In this document: in pieces, positions 19,086 through 28,021 of the stretch
How the letters are laid out: each line of letters opens with the position of its first letter
Position numbering within the stretch: the first letter of the stretch is position 1
Assembly: GCF_036227105.1 (NCBI RefSeq)
Contig: NZ_CP109434.1
Span: forward strand, 2,918,001-2,982,000
Direction: 5' to 3'
Source of the DNA: Amycolatopsis sp. NBC_01488
GTDB lineage: Bacteria > Actinomycetota > Actinomycetes > Mycobacteriales > Pseudonocardiaceae
Length of the DNA stretch: 64,000 nt
Program-made: the position numbers and the translations under genes
The notes under the pieces: model-generated
What the model was told of the DNA's origin: nothing
What the model saw: the letters and a program-made list of their open reading frames with translations, nothing else
Databases searched by the model: none

Positions 19086-19438
19086 GATCCCGCGACGAAG
19101 GTGCGGTGACGGTAGAAGCGGCCTTCGGACTGGCCGGTCTGACCGTGGTGACCGTCCTCTTGATCGCGGGCTTGACGGTGCTGACAAGCCAGCTGCGCTG
19201 CACAGACGCAGCCCGCGAAGCAGCGCGGCTCCTGGCCAGAGGCCAACCCGAGGAGGCAGCGGCGGCGGTCCGCGAGATAGCCCCACCAGGCGCGAACCTC
19301 GACATCCAGCAGGCAGGAGACGCCATAACGGTCAAGGTGAGAGCCCACCCGGCAGGAGGCCTGCTCCCGGCGATCGACCTGAACGCAACGGCGTACGCGA
19401 TGGCCGAGCCGGGAACGGGGGCGTCCGGTGCAGGTTGA
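19082..19438 (+). CDS. TadE-like pseudopilin
   Basis: 118-residue TadE family protein. The sequence DEGAVTVEAAFGLAGL again shows G-X4-E before a hydrophobic helix, so it is a pseudopilin processed by the same peptidase. A small periplasmic-type domain follows (ANLDIQQAGDAITVKVRAHP). It corresponds to Rv3655c. The GTG start overlaps the pilin stop by four bases, and its end overlaps the next gene by 11 bases. Confidence 0.88.
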   Translation: MRSRDEGAVTVEAAFGLAGLTVVTVLLIAGLTVLTSQLRCTDAAREAARLLARGQPEEAAAAVREIAPPGANLDIQQAGDAITVKVRAHPAGGLLPAIDLNATAYAMAEPGTGASGAG

Positions 19439-19910
19439 CCTCCGATCGCGGGCGCGTCGCGGACAGCGCCAGGGCGCCCACCGGAACGCCCGGGTTGCGG
19501 CTCGAACCTGGTGCCGGTCCGACACCCCGGTTGCCGGACCCAAGACCCGACAAGGCGTCCGCCGACCTGACAGTGGAGTGGCCACCATCTGGACAGCGAT
19601 GGCGGTCGCCGCGCTGACCGGGGTGGCGGTGCTCGGCTTCTGGCTGGGCGCCGCGGTCCTCGCCCGCCACCGAGCCGAGACGGCCGCCGACCTGGGCGCA
19701 CTCGCCGCGGCCTCACACGCGGTGGAGGGCCCAGCCCGAGCGTGCGAGCGCGCGAGATGGATCGCCGACCGGATGGCGGTCAGCCTCCTGACCTGCCGTT
19801 GGCAGCGCCTGGACGCCTTCATCGAGGTCCAGGCGCCAGGCTTGGGTTTCGCCGGACTGCCCGGCCCATCAGCCAGGGCTCGTGCCGGACCGACCGGTCA
19901 GCCGCCCTGA
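19428..19910 (+). CDS. TadG/Rv3654c-like pilus protein
   Basis: Up to 160 residues. The conserved part starts at about residue 48 with DSGVATIWTAMAVAALTG, a TadG-like G-X4 plus hydrophobic helix, then ARHRAETAADLGALAAASHA, the signature of the Rv3654c family (the secretion/TadE-like helicase-associated proteins). The first 47 residues are arginine-rich, lack similarity, and may be untranslated if a later start is used; I kept the GTG at 19428 because it overlaps the TadE gene in the operon manner. It is the last gene of the Tad operon. Confidence 0.8.
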   Translation: MQVDLRSRARRGQRQGAHRNARVAARTWCRSDTPVAGPKTRQGVRRPDSGVATIWTAMAVAALTGVAVLGFWLGAAVLARHRAETAADLGALAAASHAVEGPARACERARWIADRMAVSLLTCRWQRLDAFIEVQAPGLGFAGLPGPSARARAGPTGQPP

Positions 19911-20691
19911 GTGCGCGGGGCAGCGCGCCCGGCGCGAAGACCGCCGACCACCAGGCAGCCAGTCCGGCGGCTCGCTCGCCGTGGTGACCACGCAGACCGC
20001 GGTGACCACCCAGAGGGCCGCGATCACCCACGCAGCGGTGACTCCCAGGACACCGCGATCGCCGGCACCGCCGTGACCACGCGTGCCGCCGCGGCAGCCC
20101 ACGCGACCGTGACTACCCAGGCCGCGCCGACCACCCGCGGCCGTGACCGCGTACACCACCGCGACCGCCCACGCCAGCGTGACCGCTCGTCGCGACTCGT
20201 CCCGTCACCTCACCTCCGACAGCCCACCCGCCGCCACCGATGACCGGTGTGAGCCCCTCTCCGACCGTTCACCGGGACGCCCGCTCGCCGGACGCCGACC
20301 GGTCGGTATGCCACGGTGACCGGCTGATCCGTCCGGGCGGACGATGAGCGGCTGGTGGTCACGGGCAGCGGTCGGTAGTGCACGGCGAGCGGTCGAAACG
20401 GCTGTCCACCTGGGCCGATAGGACGCGCCTCGGCCGCCGTGTGCGTCTCCCGCGGTGGCGTGATCCCTGGGATTCGCACGACGAACGGTCCGCGGGCGGC
20501 TGCCGTTCACCGTCGATCCGCGCCGCCGGGTTCGGTCGGGCCGTAGGGATCACTGGGCGTTCATCGCCGCGTAACCACCGGTTGTCGCGTGGGGGTTCCG
20601 GGCAATGTGCAACTTGCCGTTAAGTGAGATGTGCGACACCACGACAGGGTCTAGCGGGTCGCGGAGAACCGAACCTAAGGCAGGAAAGACA
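19911..20691 (+). other. 781-base gene-free stretch after the Tad operon
   Basis: No credible gene on either strand. The first part holds a degenerate GGTCAC-rich repeat (described separately); the rest (20200-20690) has only short arginine-rich frames without ribosome binding sites or family resemblance. The last 60 bases carry the AGGAAAGACA site for the gene at 20692. Confidence 0.6.
19980..20192 (-). repeat. Degenerate GGTCACNGCG repeat, possible decayed membrane gene
   Basis: On the minus strand GGTCAC or a close variant recurs about every 20-50 bases. Read with two or three frame changes it would give hydrophobic stretches such as AVTLAWAVAVVYAVTAA and GVTAAWVIAALWVVTAV, and GGAGGTGAGGTG stands near the would-be start (about 20210). 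This could be a frameshifted small membrane-protein gene or merely a low-complexity repeat. It is not an intact gene as read here. Confidence 0.4.
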
Positions 20692-21309
20692 ATGTTGGAC
20701 GCGAATTGGCCGGACAGCTGGCGGGGCGCCTTCCGCATCGAACTGCGGGCGGAGGCGATCGGTCTCGCCTGGCGTGGCTGGCCGGTGCTCCCGGGCGTCG
20801 ACCCCGCTCCGCTCGGCGAAGGCGACGACCTCACCTGGCGCCGTCCGGTCCCGGCCAGTGACCACTGGCGCGAGCAGATCGGCACCCACGCCCACGAGGT
20901 CGCCACCTGGTTCTCCGACCGGACGCACAGCCTGCTCGTCGCCACCGGCACCGTGCTCGACGCCATCGAGGTCGACGACGAACTCGGCAAGCGCGCCTGC
21001 CGCCTGCTGCGCGCCCTCGGCCACCCCGCGCCCATCGTCGCGATGCCGAACGGCCGCTGGCTCTTCCTCACCACCGTCGCCGACCACATCCCGGCCGAGC
21101 TGGCTTCCGTCGCCTCGATCCAGTGGCACGGCAAGGACAGCTGGATCCCGCTCCCGCCCTCGCCGTTCCAGCACGGTGTCGTGCACTGGCGCGTGAAGCC
21201 CGAGGTGTGCGGCTGGCAGCTCCCCGACGCCGCCGAGGTGCACGACGTTCTCGCCCGCGCGCTCGTCGGCGAGCAGGTCCCGCAGCTGGTTCAGACCACC
21301 GCGGCCTGA
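20692..21309 (+). CDS. Bifunctional primase/polymerase N-domain-like protein
   Basis: 205-residue protein that begins NWPDSWRGAFRIELRAEAIGLAWRGWPVLPG, the opening of actinobacterial proteins related to the bifunctional DNA primase/polymerase N-terminal domain (AEP superfamily). The helix and turn that read ALAAAxxGWPVFPx in true prim-pols are recognisable (IGLAWRGWPVLPG), but I see no clear DhD metal-binding pair, so catalytic activity is doubtful. AGGAAAGACA precedes the ATG. It converges on the helicase gene. Function unknown. Confidence 0.75.
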   Translation: MLDANWPDSWRGAFRIELRAEAIGLAWRGWPVLPGVDPAPLGEGDDLTWRRPVPASDHWREQIGTHAHEVATWFSDRTHSLLVATGTVLDAIEVDDELGKRACRLLRALGHPAPIVAMPNGRWLFLTTVADHIPAELASVASIQWHGKDSWIPLPPSPFQHGVVHWRVKPEVCGWQLPDAAEVHDVLARALVGEQVPQLVQTTAA

Positions 21310-21394
21310 CCCACCCCGAACCACCGCCGCCGGCCGGTCCCAGCCCGGCCGAGGCGGAGCAGGACACAACTCCATGAACCACCAAGTGGCCGTT

Positions 21395-23953
21395 CTAGGC
21401 GCCGTGTAGACGCAACGCCCCGAGCACGGTTTCCAGAACAGCCACCGCACCCGCCTTGTCCAGCGGATCGTTGCCGTTCCCGCACTTCGGCGACTGGACG
21501 CAGGACGGGCATCCCGTCGGGCACTCGCAGGAGACGATCGCCTCCCGCGTTGCGGCCAGCCACGGGACAATCGCGGCATAACCGCGTTCGGCAAATCCCG
21601 CACCCCCGGGATGGCCGTCATGCACGAACACCGTCGCCTCCCCGGTGTCTTCGTGCCACGCGGTACTCACCCCGCCGATGTCCCACCGGTCGCACGTAGC
21701 AAACAGCGGTAGCAGGCCGATCGCCGCGTGCTCGGCGGCATGCAGGGCACCGGGGACCCGTGCCGGAACCAATCCGGCACCCCCCGGTGCCCTGCCACCC
21801 TCGTGAGCGGACCCCCGACCGCTCGCCAGGGTCTCCTCCCCGGTCCCCACCGGCCCCGCAGATTCGGTCCCCACCCGATGGCCCCCGGTCCCCGCCTCGC
21901 CATCGCCTGAAACCCCCGAGCCGCCCGCCGCGGAACCGGCCAAGACACCAGAACCACCCGAAGTCCCGGAGTCACCCGAACCACCGGCACCCGAAGCCCG
22001 CGAACCACGCCGCCCGCTCTCGGTCCCGAGCAACTCGGCCGAAATCGTGTACCAGACCGCCCGCGTGTGCAGGCTCTGCTCCGGCAGGTCGAGGGGTGTC
22101 GAATCCAGCACCTCACCCGACGGGCGCCGTCGCAGGTAGCCGACCACCTGGGAGGTCACCGCCACCTCGCCCAGGCACACGCTCACTCCGCCGAACTCCT
22201 GCTTCTCCTGCGTGCTCAGCACCGCGATGTCCACGATCTCGCGCGGCGTCGTCGTCCAGTCCGGGTTCTCCGCGTGGACCATCGCCAGGCCCTGGTCGAG
22301 GTCCAGTTCGTCGACGACGTACGACGACCCCTGGTGCAGGTACACCGCGCCGGGGTGCACCGCGAAGCAGGCTGATCCCGGGTCGACCGTTCCCAGCATC
22401 CGCCCGGAGTCCGACTCGACGACCGCGATCTGCTCGCCGCCCGTTCCGCGGATGCCGACCTCGGCGTGCGGCCTGTCCCGTGACGTCCAATACCAGCCGC
22501 TCGACCTGCGCCGGAGCAGCTTCTGCTCCGCCAGTTCCGTCAGCACTTCCTGCGCCGCCGCGCCGCCGAACATCTCCAGTTCGGGGACGGTCAGCGGCAG
22601 CTCGGCCACCGCGCACGCGAGTTGCGGCGCCAGCACGTACGGGTTCGCCGGGTCGAGCACCGCCGTCTCGACCGGGCGGTCGAGCAGCGCCGCCGGGTGG
22701 TGCACCAGGTACGTGTCCAGCGGGTCGTCCCGCGCGACGAACACCACCAGCGCCGAATCACCCGAACGACCCGCCCGGCCGGCCTGCTGCCAGAACGACG
22801 CGAGCGTGCCCGGATAGCCGGCCAGCACCACGGCGTCCAGCCCCGCGATGTCGACGCCGAGCTCCAAGGCGTTGGTCGTCGCGACGCCCAGCAGCCGACC
22901 CGACAGCAACGCCGCCTCCAACGCGCGACGCTCCTCGGGCAAGTAGCCAGACCTATATGCCGCAACGGTTTCCGCAAGCGCCGGGTCCACTTCGGACAGA
23001 ATGCGACGCGCTCCCAGCGCGGCCAGCTCCGCGCCCCGCCGCGACCGGATGAACGCCAGCGACCGCGCGCCTTCGACGACGAGGTCGGCCAGGATCCGGG
23101 ACGTCTCCGCGCCCGCCGAACGCCGGACCGGCGCGCCGTTCTCCCCGGTCAGCTCTTCGAGCAATGGCGGCTCCCACAACACGACCGTCCGTGCGCCGCG
23201 CGGTGAGGCATCCTCGGTCACCGCCTCACACGGAACCCCGGTGAGCCGCGAAGCAAACGAAGCAGGCGAAGCCGTCGTTGCCGAAGCGAGCACGAACACC
23301 GGCGAAGCGCCGTAGTGCTCGGCTACGCGCCGAAGCCGGCGAAGCAACAACGCGACGTGCGAGCCGAAGACACCGCGGTAGCTGTGGCACTCGTCGACCA
23401 CCACGCAAGAGAGCCGCCGGAAGAACGGCGCCCACCGCCCGTGCTGCGAAAGGATCCCGCGGTGCAGCATGTCCGGGTTGGTGAACACCCAGTTCGCGTG
23501 CGCGCGCACCCAGTCGCGCTCCACCATCGGCGTGTCCCCGTCGAACGACGCGGCCCGGACGCCCGGCACGTCCAAAGAGGACACGGACCGCAGCTGGTCC
23601 GCCCCCAGCGCCTTGGTCGGTGACAGGTACAGCGCGTTCGCCTTTTCGCCCGCGGCCAGCCGCGACAGCACCGGCAGCTGGTAGGCCAGCGACTTGCCCG
23701 ACGCCGTGCCCGTCGAGATCACGACGTGCCTGCCCGCGTACGCGTGCGCGGCCGCCTCCGCCTGGTGCGCCCACGGCAGCGAGACGCCGCAGTCACGCAG
23801 CGCGGCCACCACCGCCGGATCGGCCCACGACGGCCACGGCACGGACCGCGCGGCGCGTCCCGGCAGGTCCGCGACGTGCGTGACCGGGTCCTCGCGCGGC
23901 GGGATGCCGGCGGTCACCCGCCCCAGCAGCCGCCGCCCCCGTGAATCGTCCAC
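21395..23953 (-). CDS. DUF1998 superfamily 2 helicase (Rv3649-like)
   Basis: 852-residue DEAD/DEAH-box helicase. Walker A is STGTASGKSLAYQLP (about residue 80), motif II is VVDECHSYRG, motif III is SAT in FVLASATT, and motif VI is QQAGRAGRSGD. The C-terminal DUF1998 domain has four cysteines, CECPTGCPSC and a final CGNGNDP, a likely metal site. The family (Rv3649, MrfA-like) includes helicases of mitomycin-type DNA damage repair. A Gly/Ser/Thr-rich stretch of about 70 residues (near 690-760) splits the domains. The GTG at 23953 fits the conserved start; a GTG at 24001 is the alternative. No Shine-Dalgarno is visible at either. Confidence 0.9.
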   Translation of the reverse strand: MDDSRGRRLLGRVTAGIPPREDPVTHVADLPGRAARSVPWPSWADPAVVAALRDCGVSLPWAHQAEAAAHAYAGRHVVISTGTASGKSLAYQLPVLSRLAAGEKANALYLSPTKALGADQLRSVSSLDVPGVRAASFDGDTPMVERDWVRAHANWVFTNPDMLHRGILSQHGRWAPFFRRLSCVVVDECHSYRGVFGSHVALLLRRLRRVAEHYGASPVFVLASATTASPASFASRLTGVPCEAVTEDASPRGARTVVLWEPPLLEELTGENGAPVRRSAGAETSRILADLVVEGARSLAFIRSRRGAELAALGARRILSEVDPALAETVAAYRSGYLPEERRALEAALLSGRLLGVATTNALELGVDIAGLDAVVLAGYPGTLASFWQQAGRAGRSGDSALVVFVARDDPLDTYLVHHPAALLDRPVETAVLDPANPYVLAPQLACAVAELPLTVPELEMFGGAAAQEVLTELAEQKLLRRRSSGWYWTSRDRPHAEVGIRGTGGEQIAVVESDSGRMLGTVDPGSACFAVHPGAVYLHQGSSYVVDELDLDQGLAMVHAENPDWTTTPREIVDIAVLSTQEKQEFGGVSVCLGEVAVTSQVVGYLRRRPSGEVLDSTPLDLPEQSLHTRAVWYTISAELLGTESGRRGSRASGAGGSGDSGTSGGSGVLAGSAAGGSGVSGDGEAGTGGHRVGTESAGPVGTGEETLASGRGSAHEGGRAPGGAGLVPARVPGALHAAEHAAIGLLPLFATCDRWDIGGVSTAWHEDTGEATVFVHDGHPGGAGFAERGYAAIVPWLAATREAIVSCECPTGCPSCVQSPKCGNGNDPLDKAGAVAVLETVLGALRLHGA

Positions 23954-24266
23954 GCGCCGAGCTTGGCACAGGGGTACGACAGTTCCGGAGAAGCCCGCCA
24001 CCCCAACGAAATCCGGGCAAAGGGATCGATCAAGTGAGGAGGCTCACAAGGTAACGGAATGTGCTGTCCCCGGGACGGCTTGAAGACGCTGGTTGCGATA
24101 CCAATACACTCCCGCAATCCACACCCTCTGTGGTGAGCGTCATGCGAGATGTGCATCGCCGCACGGCTAGCGTGTCGCTCGGTACAGGGTCCATGCCAGC
24201 GTCGGCCGTGTCGAACCCCCGGCCTGCCGTCGACGCTGGCGCACGGCGACGTCTCCTGGAGGACGA
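23954..24266 (+). other. Divergent intergenic region, helicase/hppA
   Basis: 313 bases with no gene. It must hold the divergent promoters; TAGCGT (24167-24172) is a possible -10 for hppA, without a clear -35. The hppA ribosome binding site GGAGGACGA ends at its right edge. I see no riboswitch. Confidence 0.5.
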
Positions 24267-26561
24267 ATGTCACGGCAGTTCCTCGCGGAGGGCGGGTCCA
24301 TCACGCTCTCCGGAGGTGGCTACACGATTGTCGGTGTAGTCGCCGTGGTCGCGCTTGCCGCACTCGTCATCGGCTACGTCCTGCTCAAGGAGGTGCTGGC
24401 CGCAGGCCAGGGCACCGCCAAGATGCAGGACATCGCCAAGGCGGTGCAGGAAGGCGCGGCCGCTTACCTCAAGCGGCAGCGGAACACCCTCGCCATTTTC
24501 GGCGTGATCGTGTTCCTCCTGCTCTTCGCACTTCCCGCCGACGACTGGAACGAGAAGATCGGCCGTTCGATCTTCTTCCTGGTCGGCGCGGCGTTCTCGT
24601 TCGCGATCGGGTACCTCGGCATGTGGCTGGCGACGCAGGCGAACCTGCGCGTGGCCGCCGCGTCGCGCGAGGAAGGCGGCCGTGAGGTCGCCATGCGCGT
24701 GGCGTTCCGCACCGGTGGCGTGGTCGGCATGATCACCGTCGGCCTCGGCCTGTTCGGTGCCGCGGTCGTCGTGCTGGTCTACACCGGCCAGGCGCCGAAG
24801 GTGCTCGAGGGCTTCGGCTTCGGCGCCGCGCTGATCGCGATGTTCATGCGTGTCGGCGGCGGCATCTTCACCAAGGCCGCCGACGTCGGCGCGGACCTGG
24901 TCGGCAAGGTCGAGCAGGGCATCCCGGAGGACGACCCGCGCAACGCGGCGACCATCGCGGACAACGTGGGCGACAACGTCGGCGACTGCGCCGGCATGGC
25001 CGCGGACCTCTTCGAGTCCTACGCCGTCATGCTGGTCGCCGCGCTGATCCTGGGCAGCACCGCCTTCGGCGTGCACGGCCTGATCTTCCCGCTGATCGTG
25101 CCGGCCATCGGTGTCATCACCGCGGTCATCGGTGTCTACATCACCAAGGCACGCGCCGGTGAGGGCGGTCTCGTCACGATCAACCGCTCCTTCTACATCT
25201 CCGCGGTCATCTCCGCGGTGCTGTCGGCGATCGCGGCGTTCGTGTACCTGCCGAGCAGCTTCTCCGACTTCGGCGCGGGCTTCGAGAACTCGGGCAACCC
25301 GGCGGTCATCGCGACCGTCGCGGTGATCATCGGCATCGTGCTCGCCGCGGTCATCCTGAAGCTGACGGGCTACTACACCGGCACCGAGTACAAGCCGGTC
25401 AAGGACGTCGCGCAGACGTCGGAGACCGGCGGCGCGACCGTCATCCTCTCCGGCATCTCGGTCGGTTTCGAGTCCGCCGTCTACACCGCGCTGGTCATCG
25501 GCGCGGCCGTGTTCGGCGCGTACCTCCTCGGTGGCGGCGTCGCGCTGTTCGCCGTGGCCCTGGCCGGTACCGGCCTGCTGACCACCGTCGGCGTCATCGT
25601 CGCGATGGACACCTTCGGCCCGGTTTCGGACAACGCGCAGGGCATCGCCGAGATGTCGGGCGACGTCGACGAGAAGGCCGCGCAGATCCTCACCGAGCTG
25701 GACGCGGTGGGCAACACCACCAAGGCCATCACCAAGGGCATCGCGATCGCGACCGCCGTCCTCGCGGCGACCGCGCTCTTCGGCTCCTACTCGGACGCGA
25801 TCACGAAGACGCTGGCGGGCATGGGCAACGGCGTCGTCACCGGCGTCGACGCGGCCAAGTCGTTCGTGAACGCGATCGTCAGCCCGAACACGCTGGTCGG
25901 CGTGATCATCGGTGCGGCCGTGGTGTTCATGTTCTCGGGTCTGGCCGTCAACGCGGTCTCCCGCGCCGCCGGTGCGGTCGTGTACGAGGTCCGTCGCCAG
26001 TTCCGCGACATCCCGGGGATCATGGAGGGCACCACCCGCCCGGAGTACGGCAAGGTCGTCGACATCGTCACGCGCGACTCGCTGCGTGAGCTGACGACGC
26101 CGGGTCTGCTGGCGGTCTTCGCCCCGATCGCGGTCGGCTTCGGCCTGGGCACCGGCGCACTCGCCGGCTACCTGGCCGGCGCGATCGCCTGCGGCACCCT
26201 GATGGCGATCTTCCTCGCCAACTCCGGTGGCGCGTGGGACAACGCGAAGAAGCTGGTCGAGGACGGCAACCACGGTGGCAAGGGCTCGTCGGCGCACGAG
26301 GCCACCATCATCGGTGACACCGTGGGCGACCCGTTCAAGGACACCGCCGGCCCGGCGATCAACCCGCTGATCAAGGTGATGAACCTGGTCTCGGTGCTGA
26401 TCGCGCCCGCCGTCGTCCAGTTCTCGATCGGTCCCGACGAGAACGCCGCGGTCCGCATCATCATCTCGCTGGTCGCGGTCGCCATCATCGTGGCGGCGAT
26501 CGTGGTCTCGAAGCGCCGGGGGACGGTCCTGTCCGACACCCCGACGGAGATCAAGGCCTGA
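24267..26561 (+). CDS. hppA: Proton-pumping membrane pyrophosphatase
   Basis: 764-residue, roughly 16-helix membrane protein that couples pyrophosphate hydrolysis to ion export. The substrate-binding DVGADLVGKVEQGIPEDDPRN loop, DNVGDNVGDCAGMAADLFESY and the late GDTVGDPFKDTAGPAINPLIK motif are all intact. In GNTTKAITKG (residues 482-491) Lys486 occupies the site that is Ala in K+-dependent pumps, so it should be a K+-independent H+ pump. The ATG follows GGAGG. It is followed by a strong terminator, so it is monocistronic. A soluble pyrophosphatase (ppa) is also encoded in this window. Confidence 0.97.
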   Translation: MSRQFLAEGGSITLSGGGYTIVGVVAVVALAALVIGYVLLKEVLAAGQGTAKMQDIAKAVQEGAAAYLKRQRNTLAIFGVIVFLLLFALPADDWNEKIGRSIFFLVGAAFSFAIGYLGMWLATQANLRVAAASREEGGREVAMRVAFRTGGVVGMITVGLGLFGAAVVVLVYTGQAPKVLEGFGFGAALIAMFMRVGGGIFTKAADVGADLVGKVEQGIPEDDPRNAATIADNVGDNVGDCAGMAADLFESYAVMLVAALILGSTAFGVHGLIFPLIVPAIGVITAVIGVYITKARAGEGGLVTINRSFYISAVISAVLSAIAAFVYLPSSFSDFGAGFENSGNPAVIATVAVIIGIVLAAVILKLTGYYTGTEYKPVKDVAQTSETGGATVILSGISVGFESAVYTALVIGAAVFGAYLLGGGVALFAVALAGTGLLTTVGVIVAMDTFGPVSDNAQGIAEMSGDVDEKAAQILTELDAVGNTTKAITKGIAIATAVLAATALFGSYSDAITKTLAGMGNGVVTGVDAAKSFVNAIVSPNTLVGVIIGAAVVFMFSGLAVNAVSRAAGAVVYEVRRQFRDIPGIMEGTTRPEYGKVVDIVTRDSLRELTTPGLLAVFAPIAVGFGLGTGALAGYLAGAIACGTLMAIFLANSGGAWDNAKKLVEDGNHGGKGSSAHEATIIGDTVGDPFKDTAGPAINPLIKVMNLVSVLIAPAVVQFSIGPDENAAVRIIISLVAVAIIVAAIVVSKRRGTVLSDTPTEIKA

Positions 26562-26576
26562 CGCACACTCGTCCCT

Positions 26577-26608
26577 GGGCCCGGCACGCAGCGTCGCGTG
26601 CCGGGCCC
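26577..26608 (+). terminator. hppA terminator
   Basis: Perfect 13-bp hairpin GGGCCCGGCACGC/GCGTGCCGGGCCC with a 6-base loop, 16 bases after the stop; no T-run. Confidence 0.8.
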
Positions 26609-26710
26609 GGGGCGTGCCGGGTCGTCCCACACAGGCTCGGCGACTTGCGAAGCGGCATCGAGTCAGTACCGTCGGCCCTTCCGGGACGTCGTCGAGCAGG
26701 AGGTGTTCAG

Positions 26711-27301
26711 GTGCGGCCGCGGTCAACCGTCTTCGCCGTCCTGACCACGACGATCACCATCGGCCTCGCCGCCTGCGGGCAGCAAGTCGCCACGCAGCAG
26801 CCGGCGCGGGACCAGGGTCTGTCGGTGACGACCGTGGTGCCGCCGGCCGATCCCGCAGCGAGCTGGGCGGGTGCCTACTGCGGTGCGGTGACGCACCTGG
26901 TCCGGGCGCTGGCGGAACTGCCGAACGTCGACCCGAGCACGCCGCAGCAGGCGTCCCGGACCTCCAGTGACCTGCTCTCCTCGGTGGTCGCGGGCCTCGA
27001 CCGGAGCCTGGCCGGGCTGAACGCGCTCGGCGCGCCCCCGGTGCCGTCCGCGGATGGCGGCCGCGAGGACGTCATCGGGCAGTTCGCCGACATCCGCGAG
27101 CAGGCCGAGAACGCCCGCGAGCGCATCGACGCCGTCCGCGGCGACGCGGCGGCCACCAAGCAGGCTCTCGGCGAGGCCAAGGCCACGCTCGACCGCATCG
27201 ACGGCCTCGACTACCTGAAGGGCCTCAAGGGCGTGCCGGCACTGGCCGCGGCGGAGCAGCGCGCCCCCGCGTGCCGTCAGCTGGATCAACCGCCCCGGTG
27301 A
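26711..27301 (+). CDS. Lipoprotein of unknown function
   Basis: 196 residues. The signal sequence VRPRSTVFAVLTTTITIGLAAC ends in the lipobox LAAC, so the mature protein is lipid-anchored outside the membrane at Cys22. The mature part has one CGAV-type cysteine and long amphipathic helices (about 70-180, including EQAENARERIDAVRGDAAATK), suggesting a helical-bundle protein. I recognise no family. GTG start with AGGAGGTG upstream. It lies between hppA and the LexA-box gene, on the same strand as both. Confidence 0.85.
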   Translation: MRPRSTVFAVLTTTITIGLAACGQQVATQQPARDQGLSVTTVVPPADPAASWAGAYCGAVTHLVRALAELPNVDPSTPQQASRTSSDLLSSVVAGLDRSLAGLNALGAPPVPSADGGREDVIGQFADIREQAENARERIDAVRGDAAATKQALGEAKATLDRIDGLDYLKGLKGVPALAAAEQRAPACRQLDQPPR

Positions 27302-27326
27302 AGATCGGCGTGACGCTCGCCTCGAA

Positions 27327-27346
27327 TCGAACTTGTGTTCTAGTAT
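27327..27346 (+). promoter_or_regulatory. LexA (SOS) box overlapping a leaderless promoter
   Basis: TCGAAC-TTGT-GTTCTA (27327-27342) matches the actinobacterial SOS box TCGAAC-N4-GTTCGA at 11 of 12 positions. It abuts the -10 TAGTAT (27341-27346), which lies 6 bases before the GTG start at 27353, so bound LexA would block the polymerase. Confidence 0.7.
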
Positions 27347-27352
27347 AGCGCG

Positions 27353-28003
27353 GTGGATCGGACGATCTCGCTCTTCTCCGCCGAGGCCAGCGGGCCGGGT
27401 CTGGGCGACCTGGCCGGGCTGTTGTGCTGCCACGGCCAGATCACCGGCTTCGGGCGCACCGCCGCCCGGCTCTCCGTGGTCGTCGAAGAGCCGTGGCGGG
27501 CACACATCCTGGCGCGCGAGTTCCGCTGCCGCGGCTCGGACGCCCAGGTCTCGAAGGCCGACTGCGGCCGTCCGCAGGTGCGCACGTCGTTCCGCGTCGA
27601 CCTGCTCCCGCTGGCGCTGAGATGGCTGCGTGAGGGCTGCGCGGGCCCGGTCGAGGACGACTCGGGCAAGGCGGTGCCGGACGGCTTCCGGTTGAGCGGG
27701 GCGATGCTGCGGATGTGGGCGCTGGCCGGCGGCCGTCCGGGCACGCAGGGTTACCTGCTGGGCGTCGATCCGCTGGCGCCCGGGATGCACGAGCGGCTGG
27801 TCGAGGCGCTGACGCCGTTGGGCGTCGCAGCGAAGCTGACCGGCCCGAAAGCCGAGGTCCCGGCCGTCAAGGTCACCGGGAAACGCCGGTTGGAGGCGCT
27901 GCTGGAGCTGATCGGGGAGCCGCCGCCGGGCGCCGAAGCGGCGTGGCCGGGTGCGGAGCCGCTGCCGGTCCCGCACCCGGAGGCCGTGACGAGCACGGCC
28001 TGA
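27353..28003 (+). CDS. WhiA N-domain-like protein without the DNA-binding part
   Basis: 216 residues that I align by eye to the N-terminal LAGLIDADG-type domain of the sporulation regulator WhiA. LGDLAGLLCCHGQITGF and ARLSVVVEE match the first half. The second half has FRLSGAMLRMWALAGGRPGTQGYLLGVDPLAPGMHERLVEALTPLGVAAKLT, where WhiA has RGAFLAGGS-type sequence, and then VKVTGKRRLEALLELIGE. The C-terminal helix-turn-helix domain of WhiA is absent; the protein ends about 25 residues later. The mRNA appears leaderless, and a LexA box overlaps its promoter, so it should be induced by DNA damage. The role is unknown; the family call is by pattern only. Confidence 0.75.
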   Translation: MDRTISLFSAEASGPGLGDLAGLLCCHGQITGFGRTAARLSVVVEEPWRAHILAREFRCRGSDAQVSKADCGRPQVRTSFRVDLLPLALRWLREGCAGPVEDDSGKAVPDGFRLSGAMLRMWALAGGRPGTQGYLLGVDPLAPGMHERLVEALTPLGVAAKLTGPKAEVPAVKVTGKRRLEALLELIGEPPPGAEAAWPGAEPLPVPHPEAVTSTA

Positions 28004-28021
28004 CCGGGTGCGAGAACAGCG

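Noticed and set aside
19869..20159. 96-codon minus-strand frame as an intact gene
   Set aside because: The hydrophobic stretches jump between frames and the ends are arginine-rich; kept only as a repeat or decayed-gene candidate.
24329..24345. TTGTCGGTG resembling a PafBC site
   Set aside because: It lies inside the hppA coding region and no TANNNT follows at 8 bases.
24270..26726. 818-codon frame opposite hppA
   Set aside because: Same antisense effect; the protein is almost only Asp, Arg, Glu, Gly and His, and hppA on the other strand is unmistakable.
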